A stretch of 64,000 nucleotides of DNA from NCBI GenBank assembly GCA_016931415.1, contig JAFGEW010000092.1:1-64000 (forward strand), read 5' to 3'. Source of the stretch: Verrucomicrobiota bacterium. GTDB taxonomy: Bacteria > Auribacterota > JABMQX01 > JAFGEW01. Each line of letters begins with the position of its first letter. Within the stretch, counting starts at the first letter, position 1. The position numbers and the translations under genes were made by a program. Under the pieces are notes generated by a model that did no database searches, was not told the origin of the DNA, and was given only the letters and a program-made list of their open reading frames with translations. This document shows, piece after piece, positions 36,903 through 46,962 of the stretch.

Positions 36903-38996
36903 ATGGCGAAGAACCACGATCTGACCCGGGTGCGCAACGTCGGCATCATGGCCCACATCGATGCGGGCAAGACGACGGTGACTGAGCGCATCCTCTACTT
37001 CTCCGGCAAGACGCACAAGATGGGCGAGGTCCACGAGGGCGAAGCCACGATGGACTGGATGGCGCAGGAACGCGAACGCGGCATCACGATCACGTCTGCA
37101 GCTACGACTGTGGCTTGGCGGGATCACGCGATCACCATCATCGACACGCCGGGGCACGTCGATTTCACCGTCGAGGTCGAGCGTTCGCTCCGAGTGCTCG
37201 ATGGAGCCATCGCGCTGTTCTGCGGCGTCGGCGGCGTCGAGCCGCAGTCGGAGACCGTTTGGCGCCAAGCCGACAAGTACGAGGTGCCCGTTATCGCGTT
37301 CGTCAACAAGATGGACCGCGCCGGCGCGGACTTCTTCGGGGTGATCGGACTCATCGAGTCGCAGCTCGGCGCCAACCCGGTGCCGGTGGTCATTCCGATG
37401 GTCGATGAGAACGATGGCCTGCTTGGTGTGATCGACCTCATCGACAACGTCGCCCACTACTATGACGACGAGGGCACCCGCCACGACGAGCCGGTACCGG
37501 CCGCCCGGCAGGCCGAGCGCGACTCCTGGTTCAAGCACCTGATCGAGAAGGCGAGCGAGGTCGACGACCATCTTATGGAGAGATTCGTGGCCGACGAGCC
37601 GATCTCGCGCGACGAGTTGATCGCCGGGCTGCGGCGCGCCACGCTCGCGCGCACAATCGTGCCGGTGCTGTGCGGCGCGGCGTTCAGGAACAAGGGCGTG
37701 CGGCGCTTGCTCGACGCCGTGGTTGACTTCCTCCCCTCGCCCATGGACCTGCCACCCGTGATTGGCACCTGCCCCGAGAGCCGGGAAGCCATGGAACGCC
37801 TGCCGAAGCCCGACGGGCGGCTCGCCGCGCTCGCGTTCAAGATCGTCGCCGACCAGCATACGGGCAAGACAACGTACGTGCGTGTCTACTCGGGCACGCT
37901 GCGCAGCGGGTCGCAGGTGCTCAACTCGACGCAGGATCGCCGGCAGCGCATCGGGCGACTCATGAAGATGCACGCGAACCGGCCCGAGATCGTTGACGAA
38001 ATCACGGCGGGCGACATCGGTGTCGCCGTCGGCTTGAGCGAGACGAACACGGGCGACACGCTCTGCGACCCGGCGCATCCTATCCTGCTCGAGGCGATCG
38101 AGTTCCCCGCGCCCGTGCTGTCGATCAGCATCCAGCCGGCCTCGCGCCAGGACCGCGACAAGCTCGGTACGGCGCTGCACCGGCTCGCGAACGAGGATCC
38201 GACCTTCGTCGTCAGCACGGGCGAGGCGCGGGGCGAGACCGTCATCAGCGGCATGGGCGAGCTTCACCTCGAGATCATCGTTGACCGGCTCCGCCGCGAG
38301 TTCGGGGTTGGCGCCGTCGTCGGCACGCCCGAGGTGGCCTACCGCGAGACGATCACGCTGCCGGCCGACATCGTCCACCGCTACGTCAAGCAAACGGGCG
38401 GCCGCGGTGAGTACGCCCACGTCGTGATGCGCATCGAGCCAGCCGGCGCGGGCGTCGGGTTCGAGTTCGTCAACGAGATCACGGGCGGCCGGATCCCGCG
38501 CGAGTACATCCCGTCGATTGAGAAGGGCATCATCGGCGCAATGGCCGGCGGCATCTATGCCGGCTATCCCGTCGTCGATGTGCGCGTCGTGCTCACCGAC
38601 GGCTCGTTCCACGAGGTGGACTCGTCGGATCGGGCCTTCCAGATCTGTGCGAGCCAGGCGTTTAAGGCCGCCTTCGCCAAGGCGAATCCCGAGCTGCTCG
38701 AGCCCGTGATGAGCGTCCAGGTCGTGGCGCCCGAAGAGCACGCCGGCCCGGTGCATGGCGATCTCTGCGCGCGGCGCGGCCGGATCACGGGCATGCACGT
38801 GAAGGGCGCCATGAACGAGGTCGAGGCCCTCGTGCCTCTCGGGACGATGTTCGGTTACGCCACCCAGTTGCGGAGCCTCACCTCGGGACGGGCGTCGTTC
38901 ACGATGCAGTTCGAGCGCTACGAGGCGGTGCCATACTCGATTGCCGAGGAAATCGTCGCGCGCCGTCGCGAGCGCCCGGCTGGACACCGCGGCTAA
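36903..38996 (+). CDS. fusA: translation elongation factor G
   Basis: A 697-residue EF-G with all G motifs: 'AHIDAGKTT' (G1), '[11 protein letters not shown]' (G2), 'DTPGHVDF' (G3) and '[10 protein letters not shown]' (G4). Domain IV loop 'GGRGEYAHV' and the domain V sequence are complete. It drives translocation and, with RRF, ribosome recycling. It stands alone, not in an rpsL-rpsG-fusA-tuf operon, so it could be a second EF-G paralogue. The frame opens at 36762; the ATG at 36903 begins the conserved N-terminus. Confidence 0.95.
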   Translation: MAKNHDLTRVRNVGIMAHIDAGKTTVTERILYFSGKTHKMGEVHEGEATMDWMAQERERGITITSAATTVAWRDHAITIIDTPGHVDFTVEVERSLRVLDGAIALFCGVGGVEPQSETVWRQADKYEVPVIAFVNKMDRAGADFFGVIGLIESQLGANPVPVVIPMVDENDGLLGVIDLIDNVAHYYDDEGTRHDEPVPAARQAERDSWFKHLIEKASEVDDHLMERFVADEPISRDELIAGLRRATLARTIVPVLCGAAFRNKGVRRLLDAVVDFLPSPMDLPPVIGTCPESREAMERLPKPDGRLAALAFKIVADQHTGKTTYVRVYSGTLRSGSQVLNSTQDRRQRIGRLMKMHANRPEIVDEITAGDIGVAVGLSETNTGDTLCDPAHPILLEAIEFPAPVLSISIQPASRQDRDKLGTALHRLANEDPTFVVSTGEARGETVISGMGELHLEIIVDRLRREFGVGAVVGTPEVAYRETITLPADIVHRYVKQTGGRGEYAHVVMRIEPAGAGVGFEFVNEITGGRIPREYIPSIEKGIIGAMAGGIYAGYPVVDVRVVLTDGSFHEVDSSDRAFQICASQAFKAAFAKANPELLEPVMSVQVVAPEEHAGPVHGDLCARRGRITGMHVKGAMNEVEALVPLGTMFGYATQLRSLTSGRASFTMQFERYEAVPYSIAEEIVARRRERPAGHRG

Positions 38997-39015
38997 GCGA
39001 CCGGCTCTCGGCCCT

Positions 39016-39044
39016 TTGCCCTCCGGCACGCCTTCTGCTATGGT
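39016..39044 (+). promoter_or_regulatory. promoter of the membrane glycosyltransferase gene
   Basis: TTGCCC (39016-39021) and TATGGT (39039-39044) are spaced by 17 bp. Transcription would begin just before an AGAGGG ribosome site, giving a very short leader. Confidence 0.45.
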
Positions 39045-39062
39045 GCCGCGCAGAGGGAAACG

Positions 39063-41648
39063 TTGCGAATGCTTGTTCTTCTGCTGCCCATTGCCGTGGT
39101 GCTCGTCGGAGGGTGCGCGTATCTTGTCGTGAGCATGGTGCCGACGCGCACGCGCGTCGGCCGGTGGCTCGCGCTGTGGATCGCGGCGTGGGTCGAGGTC
39201 GTGTTCACGGTCGAAGTGCTCTCGCTGTTCGACGCGGTCACGCCGGCCGGCTTCCTCGTCTGCTACGTCCTGCTTGCCCTCATCGCCGTCGCCGTGTGGT
39301 ACAGGCGCGGCCGGCCGCGTGTGCGGCTGCTCACGCTGCCGCGGCGCAGCGCCCCGGCACACTCGCGCGAGAAGAAGAGCTGGAAGGGCCGTGGGGAATC
39401 GCGCGCGCCGGTGCACGGGCTCGTGCTCGGGGCGTTCCTGACGCATCCGGCGGTTGGCGTGCTGCTCGTCGTCCTGGCGCTCTGCACGCTCGTCAATGTC
39501 GTGCTTGGCGTCGGACTGCCGGTCAACAACTACGACGCGAACACCTACCATCTCTCGCGAGTCGGCTACTGGATCCAGCACGGCTCGACGGACCACTACT
39601 TCACGCACAATGAGCGGCAGAACTTCATGCCGCCCAATGCCGAGTACGGCTTCCTCGCCCTCATGATCTTCGTGCGGGCCGAGTGGCCGGCGCCTCTGGC
39701 GCAGCTTGCCGCGTATCTCATCTGCATCGTGGCCGTCTACGCGATCGCGCGCGAGCTCGGCGCGTCGGACGCCGCGGCGCTGTTCGCGGCGCTCCTGCTC
39801 GGCACAATGACGGAGATCGTGCTCCAGGCGACCGTGCCAAAGAACGATCTCCTCGTGAGCTCGTTTCTCGCGCCCGCGGTTGCGTTCGCCCTCCTCGGAC
39901 TCGGCGGTGGCGATGCTTCGCCGACGGAGCGCGCCCGGGCACTGGTCTGGTCAGGGCTCGCCGTAGGGTTGGCGTTCGGGACCAAGACAACGGCGCTTCT
40001 GTTCCTGCCCGGTCTCGCGCTCGGCGGGATCGCGGTCGCCGTAGGCGCGAACGTGCAAGCCGGGATACGCCGGCTCGCGCTGTGGAGCGGATGCTGCCTC
40101 GCCGGCGTACTGCTGCTCGGCTCGTTCAACTACGTCCGCAACTGGTCGTCGTACGGCTCGCCGACGGGGCCGCGCAGCTTTTCCGACGCGACGCGCATCG
40201 CGCGCCCGTCGGTGCGCAGCGTCGCGAGCAATCTCGCGCGGTACGGCTACCACCTGTGCGATTTCGGCGGGGTGTGGCCGCGGCCCATGGCGCGCTTGCT
40301 CACCGAGACCAAGGCGCGCGCGGCACCCGCCGTGTTCGACGCGCTCGGTCTTGAGGCCAATGCGCCTGACATCAACCTCGCCGGTGCGCAAGATAGCTTC
40401 CCCATCAACGCGGAGACGGGCTGGTTCGACCAGGTGCCGCACCTGCACGAAGACGTCGCTTGGTTCGGTCCGATCGCGTTCTTTGTTGGACTGCCACTCG
40501 GGGTGGCGACACTCATCCGCGCGCCGATCCGACGCCGGTGGTCGTGGTTCGCCGTGGCGCTCATGCCAGCCATGCTCTGGCTGGTGCAGTGCATTGTGCT
40601 TCGCTACTCGAAATGGAACGGGCGCTACCTGATCGTCGCGGCCGTGTCGGCTGCGCCGGTGCTTGCACTCGCCTACACGCCGTGGGCGCATCGGCGGAAT
40701 GCGGCCATGCGCGTCTCGGGCATGGCGCTGACGTGGCTGCTTGTCGTCATGAGTGTCACCACGGCGCTCACGGCGACGTTGTTCAACGCAGCGAAGCCGA
40801 TCGTTCCGAGGCCCGTACAGGAAGCGGCAACATCCGGGGAAGCCAGGAGGGTGCGAGGCGTTCTGACGCTGCCGCGCCTTCTCGTGCGATCCCGCTACAA
40901 CACGCCCGCAGCGGGATCGATCCTATCCTTGCCGGCTGACATTCTGCCGGAGACGATAACGCTCGGCATCGTGCTAGGCGGCGACGACTGGGACTGGCCG
41001 CTGTTCGGGCCGCGCATGAGGCGACGACTCGTACCGCTGCCACCAGATGCCGAACGCGTCGCCTCGGCCTTTGACTCGGGCGAGGTCGACATGGTCGCCA
41101 TCATGCTCACGGCCGCCCCATTGTCGAAGATGGGACCCATCATTGGCGAGCGTCGGCTCTTCGTGATGCCTGACGAAGATACAGATCGAACCGTTCTCCG
41201 GCTTCACATCGCGCTCCCAGACGTGTGGAGCTTCCTCGTCCCGGCAAGCGAACCGGTTACGCTCTTCTTACCGACGCGCGACTGGACCATCATACCCGGC
41301 AAGTTCTGGATTGATGGCGACCAGCAGTTCGTCCCGACGCGGCTGACGGGACAGGGACATGTCGAGTTCCGCTTCACCCCGAATCCCAAGATTCTCGGAT
41401 TGGGTCCGCTCGTGTTTGACTTCATCGGCCAGGGGCAGGTCATCCATCAGATGCGGGTGAGCCAACCGGGCGATAGGCGGGTCATCTTGGACTGGCATCC
41501 GGGTCCGGCGGTCGATGACCAGATCCTGCACGTGCGTGTGCACTCGGAGGTCAACGAAGCGGACGCCATCGTCCAACGTGTCGACAACGTGTACGAACTC
41601 ACCAACCTCATCTTCCACCCGGTAAGCCTGGGACCGTCGCAGCCATAG
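39063..41648 (+). CDS. multi-spanning GT-C-like membrane glycosyltransferase
   Basis: An 861-residue inner-membrane protein. The first ~570 residues contain about 12 hydrophobic helices with a large loop; 'NNYDANTYHLSRVGYWIQHGS' and 'FMPPNAEYGFLALMIFV' resemble the first periplasmic loop of polyprenyl-phosphate-sugar-dependent GT-C transferases. The last ~250 residues are soluble and beta-rich. The donor and acceptor are unknown. Start is TTG at 39063 (spaced from AGAGGG) or ATG at 39069. Neighbouring GT2 and epimerase genes suggest surface polysaccharide or protein glycosylation. Confidence 0.8.
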   Translation: MRMLVLLLPIAVVLVGGCAYLVVSMVPTRTRVGRWLALWIAAWVEVVFTVEVLSLFDAVTPAGFLVCYVLLALIAVAVWYRRGRPRVRLLTLPRRSAPAHSREKKSWKGRGESRAPVHGLVLGAFLTHPAVGVLLVVLALCTLVNVVLGVGLPVNNYDANTYHLSRVGYWIQHGSTDHYFTHNERQNFMPPNAEYGFLALMIFVRAEWPAPLAQLAAYLICIVAVYAIARELGASDAAALFAALLLGTMTEIVLQATVPKNDLLVSSFLAPAVAFALLGLGGGDASPTERARALVWSGLAVGLAFGTKTTALLFLPGLALGGIAVAVGANVQAGIRRLALWSGCCLAGVLLLGSFNYVRNWSSYGSPTGPRSFSDATRIARPSVRSVASNLARYGYHLCDFGGVWPRPMARLLTETKARAAPAVFDALGLEANAPDINLAGAQDSFPINAETGWFDQVPHLHEDVAWFGPIAFFVGLPLGVATLIRAPIRRRWSWFAVALMPAMLWLVQCIVLRYSKWNGRYLIVAAVSAAPVLALAYTPWAHRRNAAMRVSGMALTWLLVVMSVTTALTATLFNAAKPIVPRPVQEAATSGEARRVRGVLTLPRLLVRSRYNTPAAGSILSLPADILPETITLGIVLGGDDWDWPLFGPRMRRRLVPLPPDAERVASAFDSGEVDMVAIMLTAAPLSKMGPIIGERRLFVMPDEDTDRTVLRLHIALPDVWSFLVPASEPVTLFLPTRDWTIIPGKFWIDGDQQFVPTRLTGQGHVEFRFTPNPKILGLGPLVFDFIGQGQVIHQMRVSQPGDRRVILDWHPGPAVDDQILHVRVHSEVNEADAIVQRVDNVYELTNLIFHPVSLGPSQP

Positions 41649-41696
41649 ACACGCCCAAGCGTCCCGAACACACGGATCGTCGAGGCGGGCCAGCCG

Positions 41697-42755
41697 CTAT
41701 CGGCGCGAAATCATCCTTGGGATCCGGTGGCGGCGCGGGCCACGCCGGCCGACGAATCGGAACACGCCGCACAGCATGCCCCAGCCGAACGCTGTATGAT
41801 ACGTCAGGAACGTGAGCGGGACCCAGAGGTTTGGCCGGAGGCGGTTGGCGATGTGCGTCTCGATGGAAAACCCGATGGCGAGCACCAGGTAGACGCCGAC
41901 AAGCGAATAGGAGACCGTGCGTATGATCACGAGCGGGTGCACCTTGAGGAAGGTGCCCAGAACGCTTGTGACCAGCGCGACGATGCCCGACAGCACCAGG
42001 AGCATCGGCACGAACTGGCGCCAATAGCGGAACGTGAAGTGCTTCTGGAACAGCCGGATGCGCCACATCCCGTCGTAGACCGTGCGCTCCCAAAGCTTGG
42101 CCAGGTTGGAGCGGAAGCGGTGCGTGGCGCGGATCTTGGGGTTCATGGTGATCGTGCCGCCCACCTGGCGCAGCCGGCAGCTCAGCTCGTCGCTGTGGTA
42201 CTTCTTCAGATCGTCGTCGAACAGGCCGATCCGCTCAAAGACCTCGCGCCGGTAGGCGCCACACGGGATGCTGTCGATGAACTTGGCCCGGCGCCGCGGC
42301 CGCAGCGAGCTGATCCCCCACGAGAACGCGCTGCAGATCGCGCCGATCATGGCACGTTGAAAGGTCCCGTCCGCCTTGGGCAGCACGACGCCGGCGACGC
42401 TGTCGGCACCCGTTTCGTCCAGTGAGCGGACGGCTTCCGAGATACATGTCGGGTCAACGACGAGATCAGCATCGACGCGCACGATGATGCGCCCGCGTGA
42501 TTCCTTGATGCCGATGTTCAGGCCGTGGGCCGTGGTCCGGTGGTAGTTCTTGAGCAGCCGCACGCGCTTGTGGCGCATGCAGAACTCCTTGATGATGCCG
42601 CGCGTGCCGTCGTCGCTCCGGCCGTCGACAACAAGGACCTCCATCCGCTCGGCCGGGTAGTCCTGGGCGATGAGCGCATTGAGGCACTCACGCAGGCGGG
42701 CACGCTCGTTGCGCACGGGAACGACGACGGAAACGTCTATGCTCGACACGGTCAT
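41697..42755 (-). CDS. family 2 glycosyltransferase, membrane-anchored
   Basis: A 352-residue GT2. The GT-A domain is clear: 'VSVVVPVRNERARLRECLNAL', 'VLVVDGRSDDGTRGII', the metal-binding 'RVDADLVVDP' and a 'HSDELSCRLRQVGG' acceptor motif. Three or four C-terminal membrane helices follow (from 'FVPMLLVLSGIVALV'). It resembles ExoA-type succinoglycan glycosyltransferases. The frame runs open further upstream to 43457 through the epimerase gene; ATG at 42755 starts the conserved sequence, but its ribosome site is weak. Confidence 0.9.
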   Translation of the reverse strand: MTVSSIDVSVVVPVRNERARLRECLNALIAQDYPAERMEVLVVDGRSDDGTRGIIKEFCMRHKRVRLLKNYHRTTAHGLNIGIKESRGRIIVRVDADLVVDPTCISEAVRSLDETGADSVAGVVLPKADGTFQRAMIGAICSAFSWGISSLRPRRRAKFIDSIPCGAYRREVFERIGLFDDDLKKYHSDELSCRLRQVGGTITMNPKIRATHRFRSNLAKLWERTVYDGMWRIRLFQKHFTFRYWRQFVPMLLVLSGIVALVTSVLGTFLKVHPLVIIRTVSYSLVGVYLVLAIGFSIETHIANRLRPNLWVPLTFLTYHTAFGWGMLCGVFRFVGRRGPRRHRIPRMISRR

Positions 42756-42928
42756 CTCGTGTTGTGGATGCGTCAAGTCGCCTATGGGCCGGACGGTGTG
42801 AAGGTAGCATGGGGAGAGGCCGCCGGCAAGAGGCTTTTTGTCGCGCTGGAGCGACCCGCCCGTGGCGGGGGCTGTCCCGGCGGGTATCCTGCCCGCCGCG
42901 TGGACATCAAGCGGAGGGCGGGACACTG

Positions 42929-43894
42929 CTACTCCATGGCGCGCTGGTGGTCGGCAACGTCCTCGATGATGGCCGTGAGATCGAGCTTCGGCTCGAAGCC
43001 GATGAGCCGGCGCACCTTGGCGATGTCGGGCGCGCGGCGGCGCATGTCTTCGAAGCCCTCCTCGTACGCGTCTTCGTACGGCACGAGCACGATGTCGGAC
43101 TTCGAGCCGGTAACCGCCTTGACCTCCCCGGCGAGCTGCCGGATGGTAATCTCGCGGTCGTTGCCGATGTTGAAGATCTGGCCGATCGCCTCCGGGTGCT
43201 CGGCGAGCTTGATGAGCGCGCCGACAACATCGCGCACGTGGCAGAAGCAGCGCGACTGCTCGCCGTCGCCGTAGACCTGGATCGGCTTGCCCGCGAGCGC
43301 CTGGCGCACGAAGCTCGGCACGACCATGCCATACTCGCCCGTCTGGCGCGGACCGACGGTGTTGAACAGCCGCACGATGACGACGGGCAACCCCTTCTCC
43401 TTGTGGTAGGCGAGCGCAAGGAACTCGTCGAGCAGCTTCGAGCACGCGTAGCGCCACCGGCCCGTCGTGGGCGGGCCGATGAGCAGGTCGTCGTCCTCGT
43501 TGAAGCGCTCGCGCACGCTGCGGCCGTAGACCTCGGAGGTCGAGGCAAGCAGCACCTTCTTGCGCTTCTTGTTGGCGCAGGCCAGCACGTTCTCCGTACC
43601 CTGGACGTTGGTCTCGATGGTGCTCACGGGCCGCTCGACTACGAGGCGCACGCCGACCGCCGCCGCGAGGTGGAACACCACGTCGGCGGCGTCCACCAGC
43701 TCAGCGAGCACGGGCAGGTTCATCACCGAGTCGATCGTGTAGCGGAACCGGGTGTGGGGCTTGAGGTGCTCGATATTACGGATGCTGCCTGTCGAGAGAT
43801 CGTCAATGATCGAGACCGAGTCCCCGCGTTCGAGCAGCCCCTCGGCCAGGTGCGATCCAATGAAACCCGCCCCGCCCGTGATAAGTGCCTTCAT
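42929..43894 (-). CDS. NAD-dependent sugar-nucleotide epimerase/dehydratase
   Basis: A 321-residue extended short-chain dehydrogenase. It has the NAD motif 'GGAGFIGSHLAEGL', 'DLSTGS', 'VFHLAAAVGV', the catalytic Ser/Tyr/Lys ('LASTSEVYG' and 'RYACSKLLDE') and 'RLFNTVGPRQ'. It resembles UDP-glucose 4-epimerases and UDP-glucuronate decarboxylases; the exact reaction is not decided by sequence. It lies upstream of the GT2 gene on the same strand, 173 bp away. Confidence 0.9.
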   Translation of the reverse strand: MKALITGGAGFIGSHLAEGLLERGDSVSIIDDLSTGSIRNIEHLKPHTRFRYTIDSVMNLPVLAELVDAADVVFHLAAAVGVRLVVERPVSTIETNVQGTENVLACANKKRKKVLLASTSEVYGRSVRERFNEDDDLLIGPPTTGRWRYACSKLLDEFLALAYHKEKGLPVVIVRLFNTVGPRQTGEYGMVVPSFVRQALAGKPIQVYGDGEQSRCFCHVRDVVGALIKLAEHPEAIGQIFNIGNDREITIRQLAGEVKAVTGSKSDIVLVPYEDAYEEGFEDMRRRAPDIAKVRRLIGFEPKLDLTAIIEDVADHQRAME

Positions 43895-44033
43895 TACTCC
43901 TCCGCTGCTGCTCTGGGGCTACTGAACGCGTACAGGGCTCGGAGATCCAGCCTACGGCCCACAAACCCGCAGGATTGCCCCCGGCCATCCTATGGAGCCC
44001 CTTCGGGGTTCAATCCCCACCGCGCCCTCAGCG

Positions 44034-45236
44034 CTACGCCAGCTCGATCAGGTCAACGTGGATGATCTCGTCGGCGCGTCCCGCGAGCTCGTCGAGGACA
44101 CCGTGGCCGGGCTTGCTGTCGAGTTTGATCTTGGCGCAGGCGGCTTTGGCGCCGACGAAGATGATGTTCTCCATCTCCTGCACGTTGATGTGCTGCTCCT
44201 TGAGCGTGCTCAGCACGTTGGCGAGCACGCCGACCTTGTCGAAATGGCGCACGACGAGCTGCCAGCGCGCAGGCGATTCCTTCGCGAGGTTGACGCAGTT
44301 GGGCACGCTGCCGGTCTCGATGAAGCCGCGCACGATGCGCACCGCCTCGGCGGCAATGGCGTTCTGGGCCTGGGTAGTCGAGGCGCCGATATGGTGCGTG
44401 CCGTACACGCCGGGCTCGGCGAGCAACGCCTTGGCGTAGTCGGCCGTGGCGGGTTTGGGCTCGTCCTCGAATACGTCGAGGCCGGCGCGGATGCCCTTGG
44501 TCTTGACCGCCTCGTGCAGCGCGACCTCGTCGACAATGCCGCCGCGAGCGGTATGAATGAAGATCGCCTTCGGCCGCATGAGCGCGAAGAAGCGTTTGCC
44601 GATCACGTGCTGCGTCTCGGCCGTGCGAGCCAGATGCACGGTGACGATGTCGCTGCGCTGGGCGAGTTCCTCGAGTGTGAGGCACTGAACCACGCCGAGC
44701 TCGGTGGCGCGCTCGGCCGTAAGCGAGCGCGACCAGACGACCGGCTTGAGCCCCAGCCCGACGGCACGCTTGAGCACCTCGATGCCGATCTGGCCCAGCC
44801 CGACGATGCCGATCGTCTTGCCCTGCAGCCCGTCGGCCTTGCTGTACTCCTTCTTGTTCCACTTGCCCGCGCGCAGTTCCGCGACGCAATCGGGGATGCG
44901 CCGGTCGAGCGCGAGGATGAGGCCAATGGTGAGCTCGGCGACCGCGACTGAGTTCTTGCCCGGGCAGTTGGCGACGTAGATACCGCGCTCGGCGGCCCGG
45001 TCGGCGTCGATCGTGTCGTAGCCCGCGCCCGCGCGGACGATAAGCATGAGGTTCCCGGCCGCGTCGATCGTCGGCTTGCGCACCTCAGTCGAGCGCACGA
45101 TGAGCACGTGCGCGTCCTTCGCCGCCGCGGGCAGGTCGTCGCGCCCCAGCTCGGCGTTCAGCGTGACCGTGCAGCCGAGCTTCTTGAGCTCGCCAACGTA
45201 CTGCTCAGGGAACTTATCGGCGATCAGGACATTCAT
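44034..45236 (-). CDS. serA: D-3-phosphoglycerate dehydrogenase
   Basis: A 400-residue D-isomer-specific 2-hydroxyacid dehydrogenase that starts serine synthesis from 3-phosphoglycerate. NAD motif 'GIVGLGQIGIEVLKRA', catalytic Arg/Glu/His in 'HTARGGIVDE', 'GLDVFEDEP' and 'THHIGASTTQAQ'. A C-terminal ACT domain ('VRHFDKVGVLANVLSTLKEQHINVQEMEN', in part) suggests serine feedback. The ATG at 45236 has a GGGGAGGAG site; the frame extends to 45332. Serine would feed the cysteine synthase encoded elsewhere in the window. Confidence 0.94.
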   Translation of the reverse strand: MNVLIADKFPEQYVGELKKLGCTVTLNAELGRDDLPAAAKDAHVLIVRSTEVRKPTIDAAGNLMLIVRAGAGYDTIDADRAAERGIYVANCPGKNSVAVAELTIGLILALDRRIPDCVAELRAGKWNKKEYSKADGLQGKTIGIVGLGQIGIEVLKRAVGLGLKPVVWSRSLTAERATELGVVQCLTLEELAQRSDIVTVHLARTAETQHVIGKRFFALMRPKAIFIHTARGGIVDEVALHEAVKTKGIRAGLDVFEDEPKPATADYAKALLAEPGVYGTHHIGASTTQAQNAIAAEAVRIVRGFIETGSVPNCVNLAKESPARWQLVVRHFDKVGVLANVLSTLKEQHINVQEMENIIFVGAKAACAKIKLDSKPGHGVLDELAGRADEIIHVDLIELA

Positions 45237-45376
45237 CAACGTCGCTCCTCCCCTACTCGATTCGATTCGATTCGCGCAGGCCCGTTCAGCCCAACGCGCC
45301 GTGATGATAAGGGAAAACGGCGACCAACACAAAGCGAAACAGGCGATTCCGGCACAGAGGCTCTGGCGTGCGCACG

Positions 45377-46498
45377 CTACTTCACCAAGCTGACGGCGTC
45401 GATCGAGTACATCGTCGAACTGCGGCCTGAGTTGGTGATGGCGATCTTGCTGATGGCCGATTCCCCGGCATGCAGGTCGCGCAGCGGGACGTAGACGCGC
45501 TGCCAGCGTCCGGCGGGAATCCGTCCGGCTTCTGTGTAATCGGCCTTGTTGACGCTGACGGCTCCGAGCTCCTTGCCGTCTTCGTCAAAGACACTGACGC
45601 CGAGTTGCTGGCCGCCTTCCGAGCCGCCGTTCACGTAGAACGCGAACGCCTTGTAGCCCGTCGTGTCGACCTTGCCGTGACGGCCGAAGGCGAGCGCGCC
45701 ACCGGCCGGCTGGCTGACCGCGATGCAGGTTTGGCCTTCGGCGGGTTTGGTGCGGCTGAGAAGCTCCGCCTTCGATCCACCCCACGACCAGTCCTCCCAG
45801 CCGTTCTGCAGCCGGTCACCATAGACGATATGGGCCGTGCGCGGCGTCTGGGGAACAGGTCCTGGCGTGGTCGTGGTCGTGGTCGTGCCTTCCTCCTCCG
45901 AGGCGAGTGAAAGGCGCTCGGTGGTGAAGCCGACGTCGTCGAGGTAGAACGTCGGCATCGTCTCCTCGGACGGGTTGTAGAAGGCGATACGGGTGATGTC
46001 TCTCGGGCCAAGCTTGAAGTGCGACACGGGGATAACGAAGAACTGCCAGCGCTGGGGCACGATCTTGCCGCCGTTGATATAGCCCCGGTAGTTGAGGCGC
46101 AGCGACTTGCCGTCGGGCAGCACCTTGCCCTCGGCGTCGACCATGAATACACGCAGGTCCTGGCCGCCTTCGCTGCCGCCGTTGACCCAGCCGACCAGCG
46201 CGGCGTGGCGCGACAGATTGCGGCCGTTCTTGAACTCGAAGCAGAACGCGCCCCTGCCCTTAAGGGTGACCTCGATTGACGACTGGCCGTTGTAGACGCG
46301 CGTATCGTGCTCGGGATCGACCTCGGCCTTCCACGAACCGTCCGTCCACATGTTCTGGAACGTGTCGTCGTAGAGCATATGCGAGTACGTCGCCGCGACG
46401 GCAGGGCGCACCGCGAGACAGACCAACAGCAACAGACTGGCCGCGACAACGAGCACTGTGGCAGATGGCGTGCGTTCCCAGCACCGCTCAGAGCTCAT
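45377..46498 (-). CDS. exported protein with two tandem beta-sandwich domains
   Basis: A 373-residue exported protein with a signal peptide (VLVVAASLLLLVCLAVRPAVA). It consists of two related domains of about 150 residues, each containing 'VNGGSEGGQ(D/Q)L' and 'R(W)Q(R/F)...P(V/L)' motifs and ending in a 'YxID/YLDDV' strand, joined by a linker with six threonines. The repeats resemble carbohydrate-binding modules or endoglucanase-associated sandwiches. The ATG at 46498 follows AGGAGG. A surface glycan-binding or structural role is plausible but unproven. Confidence 0.8.
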   Translation of the reverse strand: MSSERCWERTPSATVLVVAASLLLLVCLAVRPAVAATYSHMLYDDTFQNMWTDGSWKAEVDPEHDTRVYNGQSSIEVTLKGRGAFCFEFKNGRNLSRHAALVGWVNGGSEGGQDLRVFMVDAEGKVLPDGKSLRLNYRGYINGGKIVPQRWQFFVIPVSHFKLGPRDITRIAFYNPSEETMPTFYLDDVGFTTERLSLASEEEGTTTTTTTPGPVPQTPRTAHIVYGDRLQNGWEDWSWGGSKAELLSRTKPAEGQTCIAVSQPAGGALAFGRHGKVDTTGYKAFAFYVNGGSEGGQQLGVSVFDEDGKELGAVSVNKADYTEAGRIPAGRWQRVYVPLRDLHAGESAISKIAITNSGRSSTMYSIDAVSLVK

Positions 46499-46962
46499 GA
46501 CAGCCTCCTGGCGTCTCGCGACCTCCTGGTTGGGCCGGGCGTCCATTCCCCTCGGTTACTCAGACGCCCAAGGGCAGGTGGAGGTTTCGCTGCCGCGTAG
46601 AGAAAGGATAGACACGGCCACGCCGAGCGTCAAGGGCTGAACCGGCAGACCTGGATGACCGCGTAAGCTCAGTGCAGTGTCTCTGCTGCAGTCTGCAGGA
46701 AACCACCGCAGGTATTACCGCGAGCATCCTGGAATGCGACTGCGGGGCTGCTGCATTCTCGCCGCTACGGACACACGGCAAGTTTGGACGATTCGCTTAC
46801 GCTTCGGAGATCGGTCGGGGCATGAAAAACGGTTGACAAGACGCTCGTGCTATGGTATGGTATTAGCGTTGCTAGGGGGTTGCAGTTTGTGTTTTCCCAA
46901 CGGCAGGGCAAGCGCTCTGCGCTCTAACTACTTGCACGTGGTCAGGTAAGGGGGTTGTATCT
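46499..46962. other. 464-bp divergent intergenic region
   Basis: The region between the duplicated-domain gene and the PEP-CTERM gene contains a strong promoter for the latter (46833-46861) and a leader of about 95 nt. CTGCAG-rich sequence at 46670-46760 may form hairpins. No gene was recognised. Confidence 0.55.
46833..46861 (+). promoter_or_regulatory. promoter of the PEP-CTERM gene
   Basis: A consensus TTGACA (46833-46838), a 17-bp spacer and TATGGT (46856-46861); the TATGGT motif is duplicated immediately upstream. This is one of the best promoter matches in the window. Confidence 0.7.

Noticed and set aside
42756-43457. Extension of the GT2 protein upstream of its conserved start
   Set aside because: It runs through the epimerase gene in another frame and has no GT motifs.
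42764-44065. Plus-strand 433-codon frame opposite the epimerase gene
   Set aside because: The minus-strand epimerase has intact NAD and YxxxK motifs; this is its shadow.
46670-46800. Sigma-54 promoter before the PEP-CTERM gene
   Set aside because: A TGGAAT...TGC match has the wrong GG-to-GC spacing, and a better sigma-70 promoter lies at 46833-46861.
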